DNA of 64,000 nucleotides from Stigmatella ashevillena (GTDB lineage Bacteria; Myxococcota; Myxococcia; Myxococcales; Myxococcaceae): NCBI RefSeq assembly GCF_028368975.1, contig NZ_JAQNDM010000001.1, positions 558,001 to 622,000 of the forward strand, read 5' to 3'. Shown piece by piece: positions 17,519 to 25,902 of this stretch (position 1 is its first letter; each line of letters starts with the position of its first letter). The notes under the pieces were generated by a model. It saw only the letters and a program-made list of their open reading frames with translations, ran no database searches and was not told where the DNA came from. The position numbers and the translations under genes were made by a program.

Positions 17519-19765
17519 ATGGATATCCCCACCCAGAACGCCCTGTTCGCCTCCCTCGTCGGCCTGGCGCTGGGGCTGGCCATGCTGCTTCGATCCGGGC
17601 GCTCCCGGGCGATGACGCTGTATTCCCTCTTCGCCTTCACCGTGGCGGGGTACTACCTCGCCTCCTTCGTCTACAGCGTCGTCTCCCCCACCGAATCGCC
17701 TTGGGCCTCCCGCATCGCCGTGGGTGCCACCCTGTTCCTGCTGTCGATGGTGCCGGGCTCGGCGGTGGGCTTCTTCCTGGAATTCCTGAGTGTCAGCAAG
17801 AGCACCCACGTGCTCGGCCGTCGGCTCTCCCTGCTGTCAGCGGTGCTGGGGCTCGCGGTGGCGGTGACGCCGCTGGCGGAGCGCTCCTGGGCCCAGCTCA
17901 CCCTGAGCGTATGGGTGTTGGGGGCCCTGCTCATCTCGGTGAGCCTGCTCTTTCTCCGGGTCCGCAACCAGCAGTCGCGCATCGAGCGGCTGCGGATGAC
18001 GTACCTGGCCATCGGCGCCGGGGTCTCCATCCTCTTGTCGTTGCTGGATCTGGTGAGCGGCCACTACGACATCCCCCTGCCCTCACTGGGAGCGGTCTTC
18101 ACCACGCTCTACCTGGTCTTCCTGTACCAGACGCTGCGGCGACTGCGGCTGATGGACCTGAACGAGCTGCTGGGAAAGCTGGCTTCGCAGGCCGTGCTGG
18201 CCGTGTTGCTCGCGGCCGTCTTCACGGTGCTCACCTCGTGGGTCAAGGAGAACATCCTCCAGCTGCTGTTCAACACCGTGGTGGCCACCTTCGTCATCAT
18301 CATCCTGCTGGAGCCGCTGGGGGCCCGGGTCGACGCGCAGATGGTGCGCATCCTCTTCCGCGAGCGCTTCGAGCTGCTCGGGGCGCTGGGAACCCTTCAG
18401 GCGCGGATGGCCACCGTCATTGACATCGCCGAGGTGACGCGGATGGCGCTGGACGCCATCCACGAGACGGGCCGCGTCACGCACGTCTCCATCTACCTGC
18501 TGGCGGAGGACCGGCCGGGCTACCGGTTGCTGGACTCCCGAGGCCCCCCGCCAGAGGTATTCCTGGACACCGCCGCAGCGCGCGGCCTGCTCCTGGCGGT
18601 CGCCTCGGGGCAGAAGGCGGTGCTGCTGGAGAACCTGGACAGCCGGGTGAAGGCGCTGCGGGCCCAGCTCACTGAGGGCAAGCGCTTCCGCGATGAACTC
18701 AAGCGGCTGAACGACACCCGGGCGGCGCTGGTGAAGATGCAGGCGGGCATCACCGTGCCCCTGGTGGGCAATGACCGGGTCATCGGCTTTCTGAACCTGT
18801 GGGACGAGCGCGTGCCGGAGGCCTACGCCTCCGACGAAATCGCCCTCATCCTGAAGGTGGCCGAGCGCTTGGCCACCGTGCTGGAGAACTCGAAGCTGTA
18901 CGAGAAGATCCGCGAACGCGACCGTCTGGCGGCCCTCGGCGAGATGGCGGCGGGCCTGGCCCATGAGATCCGCAACCCGCTGGGCGCCATCAAGGGCGCG
19001 GCGCAGTGCCTGGATCCCCGGCGGCTCCCGGGCGAGGACGGGGAGTTCCTGGGCGTCATCGTCGAGGAGGTCAACCGGCTCAACGGCGTCGTCACGGCGT
19101 TCCTCGACTACGCCCGCCCGCTCAAGCAGAACTTCGGGCCCACGGATCTGAACGAAGTGGTGACACGCACCATGCGTCTCATCCAGAACGATGTGCCCAA
19201 GGAGATGAACCTCGCCGTGGAGCTGGATCTCACGGTGCCCAAGGTGGACGCGGACGCGGAGCAGCTCAAGCAGGTGCTCATCAACCTGGTGCAGAACGCG
19301 GTGCAGGCCATCGGCCCCTCGGCCGGACGCATCACCGTCCGCACGCTGAAGCCGGATCGCTTCGGCGATTTCCGCAGCAACGTGGCCGAATCCGTCGAGG
19401 TCCACGTCTTCGACACCGGGCCGGGCATCCCCACCGAGCAGCAGCAACACATCTTCGTTCCCTTCTTCACCACCAAGGAGAAGGGCACCGGCCTGGGACT
19501 GGCCATCTGCCAGCGCATTGTCAAGAATCACGGCGGGAGCATCTCGGTCCAGAGCAAACCGGGCGAGGGGTGCACCTTCATCGTCCGGTTTCCAGCCCTT
19601 CCGTCCGAACAACCTCCCGCGGAGGTGGCTCCTGCTCCGGAGTGGACACCCATGTCCCTGCCGCATTCCTCAAAAGACCTGCCCCGGGAGACACTCCGGG
19701 ATGGTCCCCTCCCCCAGACCCCCGAGAGCCGGTCAAAGCGGGAAAAGAAGAGCAAGTCCCTGTAA
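17519..19765 (+). CDS. Membrane-bound sensor histidine kinase with GAF domain
   Basis: The 748-residue kinase begins with seven or so hydrophobic helices (residues 5-290, a 7TM-type sensor). A GAF-like domain follows (about 290-460, with an inserted coiled stretch), then HisKA with the phospho-acceptor in GLAHEIRNPLGAIKG (His482). HATPase_c has the N-box INLVQNAVQAI, DTGPGIP and GTGLGLAI. A Pro/Ser-rich basic tail ends the protein. The overall plan matches PilS/AtoS-like kinases of myxobacteria. It lies 68 bp before the CheB-like gene on the same strand. A cognate sigma54-type regulator is not adjacent, so the phosphotransfer partner may be the CheB-like receiver. Confidence 0.88.
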   Translation: MDIPTQNALFASLVGLALGLAMLLRSGRSRAMTLYSLFAFTVAGYYLASFVYSVVSPTESPWASRIAVGATLFLLSMVPGSAVGFFLEFLSVSKSTHVLGRRLSLLSAVLGLAVAVTPLAERSWAQLTLSVWVLGALLISVSLLFLRVRNQQSRIERLRMTYLAIGAGVSILLSLLDLVSGHYDIPLPSLGAVFTTLYLVFLYQTLRRLRLMDLNELLGKLASQAVLAVLLAAVFTVLTSWVKENILQLLFNTVVATFVIIILLEPLGARVDAQMVRILFRERFELLGALGTLQARMATVIDIAEVTRMALDAIHETGRVTHVSIYLLAEDRPGYRLLDSRGPPPEVFLDTAAARGLLLAVASGQKAVLLENLDSRVKALRAQLTEGKRFRDELKRLNDTRAALVKMQAGITVPLVGNDRVIGFLNLWDERVPEAYASDEIALILKVAERLATVLENSKLYEKIRERDRLAALGEMAAGLAHEIRNPLGAIKGAAQCLDPRRLPGEDGEFLGVIVEEVNRLNGVVTAFLDYARPLKQNFGPTDLNEVVTRTMRLIQNDVPKEMNLAVELDLTVPKVDADAEQLKQVLINLVQNAVQAIGPSAGRITVRTLKPDRFGDFRSNVAESVEVHVFDTGPGIPTEQQQHIFVPFFTTKEKGTGLGLAICQRIVKNHGGSISVQSKPGEGCTFIVRFPALPSEQPPAEVAPAPEWTPMSLPHSSKDLPRETLRDGPLPQTPESRSKREKKSKSL

Positions 19766-19833
19766 TGGCCCTCGGAGCCATAGGCGCGCACCGCGTGGTG
19801 GAGTAGAAACGGCCCCAAGCCTGGAGATCCTTC

Positions 19834-20871
19834 ATGAGCAAGCCCATTCAAGTCCTCCTCACCGATGATTCGCCCACGATGCTCCAGGTGCTCACGCGGC
19901 TGCTGTCCGCGCAGCCGGACGTGAGCGTGGTGGGCACTGCCCGAGACGGAGAGGAGGCCGTGGCGCTCTCGCGCTCCCTGAAGCCCGACGTCATCACCCT
20001 GGACGTGCAGATGCCGGGCATGGATGGCCTGGGCGCCACCGAGCGCATCATGTCCGAGTCTCCCTGCCGCATCCTCATGGTGTCCGGCGCGCCTGACACG
20101 GACTTGTCCTTCCGGGCCCTTCAGGCGGGCGCCCTGGAGGTCATCGCCAAGCCGCAAGGCGCCCCGGAGGACGTGGCGCGCTTCGGAGTGCGGCTGCTGT
20201 CGGCCATCCGGCTGCTGGCCGAAGTGCCGCTGGTGACGCAGCGCCACGAGGGCCGCTCCACGGCGCCGGCGCTTCCGCCGGGCTCGCGCGTGGCGGGCTT
20301 CGGCCTGACGGCGTCCATTGGAGGGCCCACGGCGCTGGCCTCGCTGCTGTGGCTGCTGCCGCGCAGCCTGCCCTTCCCGCTCTTCATCGCCCAGCACATC
20401 ACCCCAGGCTTCACCGTGGGCTTGCACCGGTGGCTCTCCTCGCTGTCGCCGCTGCCGGTGGAGATTGCCCGCGCCACGGAGCAGCCCCGGGCGGGCACGG
20501 TGTACCTGCCGCCGGACGGCCACCACCTGCGCGTGGGCCCCCAGGGCGAGCTCGTCGTGGAGCGCGCCTCGGGCAGCACGTTCCCCTCGGGCGATCTGCT
20601 GCTGGCCTCGATGGCGCGCGCCTACGGCGTGCACTCGGCGGGCGCGGTGCTCAGCGGCATGGGCGAGGAAGGCGCGGTGGGGCTGATGGCCATCCGCCGC
20701 GCGGGCGGTCTGACGTTCGCCCAAGAGCCGGAGACGTGTCTCGTCGCGGGGATGCCGGAGGCAGCGCTCCGGAACAAGGCCACCGAGCAGGTGGTGTCTC
20801 CCGAGACGCTGGCCACGGTGCTGCGCGCCCTAGAGGGCGTGCAGCTCGTGCCGAGCACTCCCGGCATGTAG
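19834..20871 (+). CDS. CheB-like protein: receiver plus methylesterase domain with altered catalytic Asp
   Basis: The 345-residue protein joins a response-regulator receiver (acidic DD at 11-12, phospho-acceptor Asp57 in ITLDVQMPGMDG) to a CheB catalytic domain. The nucleophile Ser161 (TASIGGPTAL) and His188 (IAQHITPGF) are conserved. The usual GMGxDG catalytic Asp is Glu279 in SGMGEEGAVG. CheB demethylates or deamidates chemoreceptors. No receptor, CheA or CheR gene is nearby, and the gene follows a membrane histidine kinase by 68 bp. A noncanonical signalling esterase or a non-catalytic regulator is inferred. Confidence 0.87.
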   Translation: MSKPIQVLLTDDSPTMLQVLTRLLSAQPDVSVVGTARDGEEAVALSRSLKPDVITLDVQMPGMDGLGATERIMSESPCRILMVSGAPDTDLSFRALQAGALEVIAKPQGAPEDVARFGVRLLSAIRLLAEVPLVTQRHEGRSTAPALPPGSRVAGFGLTASIGGPTALASLLWLLPRSLPFPLFIAQHITPGFTVGLHRWLSSLSPLPVEIARATEQPRAGTVYLPPDGHHLRVGPQGELVVERASGSTFPSGDLLLASMARAYGVHSAGAVLSGMGEEGAVGLMAIRRAGGLTFAQEPETCLVAGMPEAALRNKATEQVVSPETLATVLRALEGVQLVPSTPGM

Positions 20872-20875
20872 CCTC

Positions 20876-22324
20876 TCAACGTTCAGAACCGCAGCTCTTG
20901 GGCGGAATGATGGCTGAGGTCACCATTCCTCCCACCACCAACACCCTCCCTCCCGGCGAAAGCGTGGCGGAATGACGGCCTCGGGGGGTCGGCAAGCTCC
21001 TGAGTGCCTTCCAGTCATCGCGCTCTGGATCGTAGACCTCTGCATTTGCCAGAGAGGCACCTCCTCCAGAAGAGCCTCCAAGCACCAAGACCTTTCCGGA
21101 GCGCAGCAGTGTTGCGGTGTGGTGACTGAACCGCCCCGTCAGCAAAGGCTTGGCCATTCCCCATGTGCCTGCCACGGGATCGTAGATCTCGGCGCCCTGG
21201 GGATCATTGTGTCCCCCGACGACCAGCACTTCTCCCGACGTCAACCTCACGGCCGCGTGGAGCCAACGATCGAAGAGCATGGGTTCCGAGAGGGTCCAAA
21301 CCGCCGTCGCGGGGTTGTAGATCTCCACGGAGGAAAGCGACGTACCGCTGGTACGTCCTCCCGCGACCATGACCCTTCCCGACGCCATCACCACCGCGGT
21401 GTGCTCAGAACGGGGCGTCTGCATGCTGCTCGTGAGCGTCCACGAACCCTTGGCGGGATCATACACCTCTGCTGAAGCCAGCCACGTCCCTCCATCATCA
21501 CCTCCCACAACCAAGACCTTCCCCGAGGGAAGCAGCACGGAGGTATGCCCGGAGCGCGCTGAATGAAGGCTGCCTGTCTTCGACCAGATCCCTGTGGCTG
21601 GATTGTAGATCTCCGATGAAGAAAGCCATTCAGTGCCATCATATCCCCCCGTCACCAGAACCTTGCCCGAAGGCAGCACGGTGGCGGTGTGATGGATCCT
21701 TGGCGTTGCCATTGACTTCACCAGCTTCCACTTTCTCAGCGATGGATCATACACCTCTGCATCCACGGAAGCAGCGCTCTTGGGTGTGGACCCACCACAT
21801 GCCAGGATCTGACCAGATGGCAATGGGACAGCGGTATGTCCGGAGCGTGGCCCGCTCAGCGGGACCACTGAACTCCAAACGCCCGTGCGTGGCTCCAGCA
21901 TCTCCACCTTCTCAAGCTGAACACCTGCATGGTTTTCTCCCTTCGAACCCATCTTTTCCAAACTGCTGCGAACGGCAGTGAAACACTCATCAATCTTGGG
22001 AGAAACCTTGATGGGAAGGCGCTTCCTTTCTCGCGAAAACAGAATCGCCAAGGAGAGACCTTCCTTGAAAGCCATAGCGGCTTCTGTCGGTCGGCTCAAC
22101 TCCGCCAACAAAACCCCCTCATAAAGATAAAGCTTGATGTTCTGATCAACAGTCCGGGAAAGGCGCCGGATGAGCTGGATTTGTTCCAGCGCTTTCTCGT
22201 ACTCAAGCTTTTCGTAAAGCCCATGGACAAGACCCATCCTCCCCTCAAGCTCTCCGCCGCCTGCCTGGGCGGCGAGCGAGAGGAGCACGCAAGCGACGCA
22301 GCCCAACAACGCATTCTGGGTCAT
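20876..22324 (-). CDS. Exported kelch-repeat beta-propeller protein
   Basis: The 482-residue protein has a signal peptide (MTQNALLGCVACVLLSLAAQA), about 120 helical residues resembling a TPR-like segment (YEKLEYEKALEQIQLIRR), and then six or more kelch repeats. Each repeat has the pattern RSGHTAVxLPSGxVLVxGG...AEVYDPAxxxW. That predicts a beta-propeller for surface protein or glycan contacts. The ATG at 22324 has AGGGGAGG upstream. Kelch proteins of this kind are abundant in myxobacteria. The partner is unknown. It converges on the CheB-like gene with 4 bp between them. Confidence 0.85.
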   Translation of the reverse strand: MTQNALLGCVACVLLSLAAQAGGGELEGRMGLVHGLYEKLEYEKALEQIQLIRRLSRTVDQNIKLYLYEGVLLAELSRPTEAAMAFKEGLSLAILFSRERKRLPIKVSPKIDECFTAVRSSLEKMGSKGENHAGVQLEKVEMLEPRTGVWSSVVPLSGPRSGHTAVPLPSGQILACGGSTPKSAASVDAEVYDPSLRKWKLVKSMATPRIHHTATVLPSGKVLVTGGYDGTEWLSSSEIYNPATGIWSKTGSLHSARSGHTSVLLPSGKVLVVGGDDGGTWLASAEVYDPAKGSWTLTSSMQTPRSEHTAVVMASGRVMVAGGRTSGTSLSSVEIYNPATAVWTLSEPMLFDRWLHAAVRLTSGEVLVVGGHNDPQGAEIYDPVAGTWGMAKPLLTGRFSHHTATLLRSGKVLVLGGSSGGGASLANAEVYDPERDDWKALRSLPTPRGRHSATLSPGGRVLVVGGMVTSAIIPPKSCGSER

Positions 22325-22464
22325 CCGACCTCCCCTCCAGATGGACAAAGGCCGCAGTGAACGCCGAGACTCAGCCCTCATCAAATTCTGCACCCCTCAC
22401 GCCACCGCCCCTGAAAGGGGAGAACCCGCTATTCTGAGGGGCGATTCATAGAACCGGAGTCTTC

Positions 22465-23121
22465 ATGAGTTCCTGCCCCTTCTGCTACGGGACGCTGCTG
22501 CCCACGTTCACCCATGGACTCCCCCGGGAGAAATGTGGCCGGTGCGCCGCGCTCTGGTTCCAAGGAGAAGGCCTGGAGACGGTCATGGGCGGCCCCGCTA
22601 CGGCCGCACTTCTCGCGAAGGCCCGGGGCAAGCATGGCGAGTGCAAGGACTGCGACACGCCCCTGACCACCGAGCCCCACTGCCCGAAGTGTGGCCGAGA
22701 GGCGCCCAGTTGCCCCAAGTGCGGCATCGCCCCGCTGGCGGTGACCCATATCCGAGGGGTGGAAGTGGATGTCTGCGTCCACTGCCACGGCATGGCACTG
22801 GATACCGGCGAGTTGGAGCTGCTGCTGGAGCGGGCGGGGGACATACCCTCCAGCGCCCCTGAACCCACTGCCCCTCTCCGGAAGAAGGACAAGCCCCGGT
22901 GTGCCTCGTGCCAACGGGCGACCCAGCTCGAACACGCCTTCACCTCGGGCGGGAAGCTCTATTGCGGAAGCTGTGCCCCTGCGGAGGCCTCTCCGTACGA
23001 CGCCGAGCTGGCGCGGATCAGCTCCAGCCAGATGCCCATGCCTGATCGCACCAGTCCCTCCAAGCCAACGGATCCGATCTCCCGCGCACTGGGCTGGCTC
23101 TTCTCGCACGCCAACGACTGA
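22465..23121 (+). CDS. zf-TFIIB-type multi-zinc-ribbon protein
   Basis: The 218-residue protein contains repeated CxxC pairs: CPFC with CGRC near the N-terminus, CKDC, CPKC twice, CVHC followed by HGMALDTGELELLL, and a late CASC/CGSC pair. The CxxCHGMxLDxGEL block is the hallmark of zf-TFIIB bacterial domains. These small domains bind zinc and act in unknown nucleic-acid or protein contacts. There is no signal peptide. It is monocistronic, upstream of a convergent DUF2721 gene. Confidence 0.8.
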   Translation: MSSCPFCYGTLLPTFTHGLPREKCGRCAALWFQGEGLETVMGGPATAALLAKARGKHGECKDCDTPLTTEPHCPKCGREAPSCPKCGIAPLAVTHIRGVEVDVCVHCHGMALDTGELELLLERAGDIPSSAPEPTAPLRKKDKPRCASCQRATQLEHAFTSGGKLYCGSCAPAEASPYDAELARISSSQMPMPDRTSPSKPTDPISRALGWLFSHAND

Positions 23122-23143
23122 GTCCAGAGCAGCACGCAGCGCC

Positions 23144-23548
23144 TCATGGCTTTCGCGGCTCCGCCTTCAGATCTCCCAACTGGATTTGAAGGGCCCGGAT
23201 GGAGATCTGGATCTCCCAGATAGACAGCGCAAGAGAGGCCAGCAACAACAGCAGACACCCGACAAAGACAGCCTCCCCTGCCCTGCTCATCCCCGCGAAG
23301 AGCAGCAGCATGCACACCACACACAGAAACAGACTGGAGACCCCCAGAAACTGCATGTCGCGGATCAGCCGGACCCGTACCCTCAGGTTATCGATCTGGG
23401 GAAGCAGCAACGCGTCGGGATTGGCTTTGTACTGGGCATGCATGCTCCGGCTCAGCGCAGCGAGGGCCAGGAACCGGTTGGTATAGGCGAGCAGCAACAA
23501 CGACACGGTCGGAAAGAGCAGTCCGGGAGTAGTGAGCGTCAGTTCCAT
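23144..23548 (-). CDS. DUF2721 family membrane protein
   Basis: The 134-residue protein has three hydrophobic segments: GLLFPTVSLLLLAYTNRFLALAALSR near the N-terminus, then FLGVSSLFLCVVCMLLLFAG and VFVGCLLLLLASLALSIWEI. AYTNRFLALAALSR and the charged loop between helices 1 and 2 are typical of DUF2721. Function is unknown, location is the inner membrane. The ATG at 23548 lies only 17 bp from the start of the divergent ACT-domain gene, so the two promoters must overlap the coding sequences. Confidence 0.82.
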   Translation of the reverse strand: MELTLTTPGLLFPTVSLLLLAYTNRFLALAALSRSMHAQYKANPDALLLPQIDNLRVRVRLIRDMQFLGVSSLFLCVVCMLLLFAGMSRAGEAVFVGCLLLLLASLALSIWEIQISIRALQIQLGDLKAEPRKP

Positions 23549-23565
23549 CCCGGTATGGTACAGCC

Positions 23566-23973
23566 ATGACCGGCGAGACCTCACTGCATGCGCTGCTGCG
23601 CAACCTCTCCCCTGAGCTGAACCCGGGCCAATACGTCTTCTGCACCGTGCCCGATGCACAGGCACTGCAGGGAGCCCAGCCCCTCGGAAGCTTTCGTGAG
23701 CGCGAAGGCTTGACGGTGATCCTCGAGCGCCAACAAGCCGATCGGCTCCGACTGCCCTACAGCTATGTCGCGGCCTGGATCACCCTCACCGTCCACTCAG
23801 CGCTGGAAGCCGTGGGACTGACCGAAGCCTTCGCGGGTGCGTTGGCCAAGGCAGGCATCAGCTGCAACGTCATGGCTGGCTTCTACCATGACCATCTGTT
23901 CGTCCGTGATGCCGATGGCCCCAGGGCACTCCAAGTGCTGAGCGGGTTGGCCGCTCAGCACGCTCCTCAATGA
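23566..23973 (+). CDS. ACT-domain protein (DUF2241-like)
   Basis: The 135-residue cytosolic protein fits the two-part ACT_7/DUF2241 family. SPELNPGQYVFCTVP lies in the first domain, LPYSYVAAWITLTVHSALEAVGLTEAFA in the second. SCNVMAGFYHDHLFV carries the usual CN-x-AGFYHDHLFV signature. These proteins probably bind a small amino acid ligand. The partner enzyme is not known. It is divergent from the DUF2721 gene. Confidence 0.85.
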   Translation: MTGETSLHALLRNLSPELNPGQYVFCTVPDAQALQGAQPLGSFREREGLTVILERQQADRLRLPYSYVAAWITLTVHSALEAVGLTEAFAGALAKAGISCNVMAGFYHDHLFVRDADGPRALQVLSGLAAQHAPQ

Positions 23974-24087
23974 ACCTCGGGGCTCAAGGCTTGAACAGCT
24001 CCGCCGCTTTGAGCGTGCCGTCCTGGTCACTGCCCTGCAATCGATTGCAGCACCCGACGTAGGTTCCTCTCGATACCAGGAGGAACC

Positions 24088-24762
24088 ATGGACCGTGTGC
24101 GTCAGAAGCAGCCCTCGAAGCGGTGGGTGGGATATCTCGCGGATCTCGCCTTCTTCGCCATTGTTCTGGTGGGCCGAGGCAGCTTCGCGGACCACTACCA
24201 TGTGCCCTCGGGCTCCATGGAGCCTACGCTCCAGGTGGGAGACCGCCTCGCGGTGGACAAGAGCGCCTACGGACTGCGCATCCCCCTCACACACGTCTGG
24301 CTCAGCGAGAAGGCGCCTCGGCGCGGAGACGTGGCCGTCTTCGAGTCGCCGGTCAGCGGCGATGTCCTGGTCAAGCGGCTGGTGGGGCTCCCGGGGGACC
24401 GGATCGCCTTCGATGGCGTGAACCTCCTCCTCAACGGTCAGCGCGTGCCACAGGGCTTCACGCAGGAAGACGCGCGCATCGAATACCTCCCAGGCGCACC
24501 CCACCCGCTCCACCCCGAGCCGTATCAAGGGCCCCCGCTGCCCGAGGTACAGGTGCCTCCACGCCACTACCTGGCCCTCGGGGACCACCGGGGCAACTCG
24601 TTGGACAGCCGCGCCTGGGGCTTCGTTCCTCGTGAGAACCTGCTCGGTCGCGCGGTGGCGGTCTACTACAGCCCGCGCGAGGGGCTCTCAGGCAGCGAGC
24701 GTTGGTGGATCCCGCTGAGCACCGATGCGGACACGGGGAGCGATCCACGCCTCGCCCGTTAG
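24088..24762 (+). CDS. lepB: Signal peptidase I
   Basis: The 224-residue membrane peptidase has one N-terminal anchor (YLADLAFFAIVLVGRGSFADHY). The catalytic motifs are VPSGSMEPTLQVGDRL with the nucleophile Ser and LVKRLVGLPGDRI with the general-base Lys. LALGDHRGNSLDSRAWGFVP is box E. Short forms like this usually have a single membrane helix. It cleaves Sec and Tat signal peptides after translocation. Myxobacteria often have several lepB copies, and this one stands alone, convergent with the pseudokinase gene. Confidence 0.9.
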   Translation: MDRVRQKQPSKRWVGYLADLAFFAIVLVGRGSFADHYHVPSGSMEPTLQVGDRLAVDKSAYGLRIPLTHVWLSEKAPRRGDVAVFESPVSGDVLVKRLVGLPGDRIAFDGVNLLLNGQRVPQGFTQEDARIEYLPGAPHPLHPEPYQGPPLPEVQVPPRHYLALGDHRGNSLDSRAWGFVPRENLLGRAVAVYYSPREGLSGSERWWIPLSTDADTGSDPRLAR

Positions 24763-24791
24763 CACGCCACCTCCCGGAATACGGACACCCT

Positions 24792-25478
24792 TCACAACAG
24801 CCGCATGGTCAACTCACTGAGGGCGCGGGGCACGCGGGGGTTGATGACATGAGGCGGCAGCGCATGGGAGCCGGGGCGCTTGTGCGTCAGAACCTCGTAC
24901 AGCATGGCGCCTGCAGCCTGGACATCCTGGGACAGTTCCTGTTTCGTGAGCTGGCGGCCATAGGAGACCACCCCGCCCAGATCGACCACCACGGCACTGT
25001 GAGTTCCGTCGCGGATCATCACATCGCCGCATGTCATTCCGGGATAAACCATCCCCCGGTCATTGAGTTCACCGACAGCTTCCAAGAGCTTGTGGAACAC
25101 AAGGACGATGTCGTGCGCGGTAGGTCCGGGCTTGCGGCACCACTGGGCCAGGGACAGCCCTGGGATGTGCTCCAGCACGAAAAAGGGCGTGCCCCGCTCA
25201 TCGTCCGGCCAGCGGCCATGGGATTCCAGCTTCACGAAGGCTGGATCTGACAGGCTGCTCAAACAGGCCAGTTCCTGCTCGGCGAGCACTTCGCGCACCG
25301 GGTCTGTGGGGACCAGCCATTTGAGCACGGAGTGCCGGCCCGCGCGCTCTACCAAGTAGAGCGAACCGTTGCGGCTCTCGCCCAATGGGCGGAGCACTTT
25401 CCATTCGTGAATGCGAATGTCCGCCACGGGCGCGCGCTTGGGAAACAGGCGGGGAAAGGCTCGTTGCAGCAGGTTCAT
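24792..25478 (-). CDS. Protein pseudokinase, C-terminally truncated
   Basis: This 228-residue protein has a kinase fold: a weak glycine loop (LGESRNGSLYLVERAG), VLKWL in place of the VAIK lysine, a helix-C Glu (AEQELACLSSL) and the hinge FVLEHIPGLSLAQW. The catalytic loop is degraded. Where HRDLKPEN is expected it reads VYPGMTCGD, and DFG reads DLG. It ends abruptly at LSELTMRLL, where a full domain would continue with the helix that carries RDPxxRP. ATP binding is possible but phosphotransfer is unlikely. The ATG at 25478 has GGAG upstream and was chosen over a GTG at 25499. Confidence 0.75.
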   Translation of the reverse strand: MNLLQRAFPRLFPKRAPVADIRIHEWKVLRPLGESRNGSLYLVERAGRHSVLKWLVPTDPVREVLAEQELACLSSLSDPAFVKLESHGRWPDDERGTPFFVLEHIPGLSLAQWCRKPGPTAHDIVLVFHKLLEAVGELNDRGMVYPGMTCGDVMIRDGTHSAVVVDLGGVVSYGRQLTKQELSQDVQAAGAMLYEVLTHKRPGSHALPPHVINPRVPRALSELTMRLL

Positions 25479-25902
25479 GGGCTCACGCTCCGACGTCACA
25501 GGTAAGATGGATTCGATGTGACCTCATGAGTCTACCTCGAAGTCCACCGGGCTTTTCAAGGGGAAGGTGCCTTGCCCCGCCGCCATCGGCAGCAACTCGT
25601 CGTCGGGACCGAGTGGGCGCCAGCCGGGCTGCGCCCTTCGTCGAGCGGTCACGGAGAGTCGCGCCCGCCGATCGCCGGGAAACGCTCGTAGGCTCGATTG
25701 AGCGCATCGAGGTGGAATTTCCGCGCTGAAGAGTCCCCTACGAGCACCCGGTGACGGTTGTCACCAGGGGTTGACCGCAGTCACCAGATGGCGCGCCCAT
25801 GGAGGGCCTCCAAAACCTTGGAATCACAGCGCTCCGCCATTGGCATGGGCCGTGTACAAGGAAGCGACAACGCCCTCTCCCATCCAAACGCGAGCCAATT
25901 CC
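25479..25902. other. Intergenic stretch without a recognised gene
   Basis: About 420 bp lie between the divergent pseudokinase and the candidate toxin gene. No protein-like frame was found. It contains a perfect 6-bp inverted repeat, GGTGAC-GGTT-GTCACC at 25750-25765, about 140 bp upstream of the toxin-like gene. A second GTCACC follows closely. This may be an operator. Confidence 0.45.

Noticed and set aside
25483-25707. Short open frame in the gap before the candidate toxin
   Set aside because: Arg/Ser-rich with no ribosome-binding site, not protein-like.
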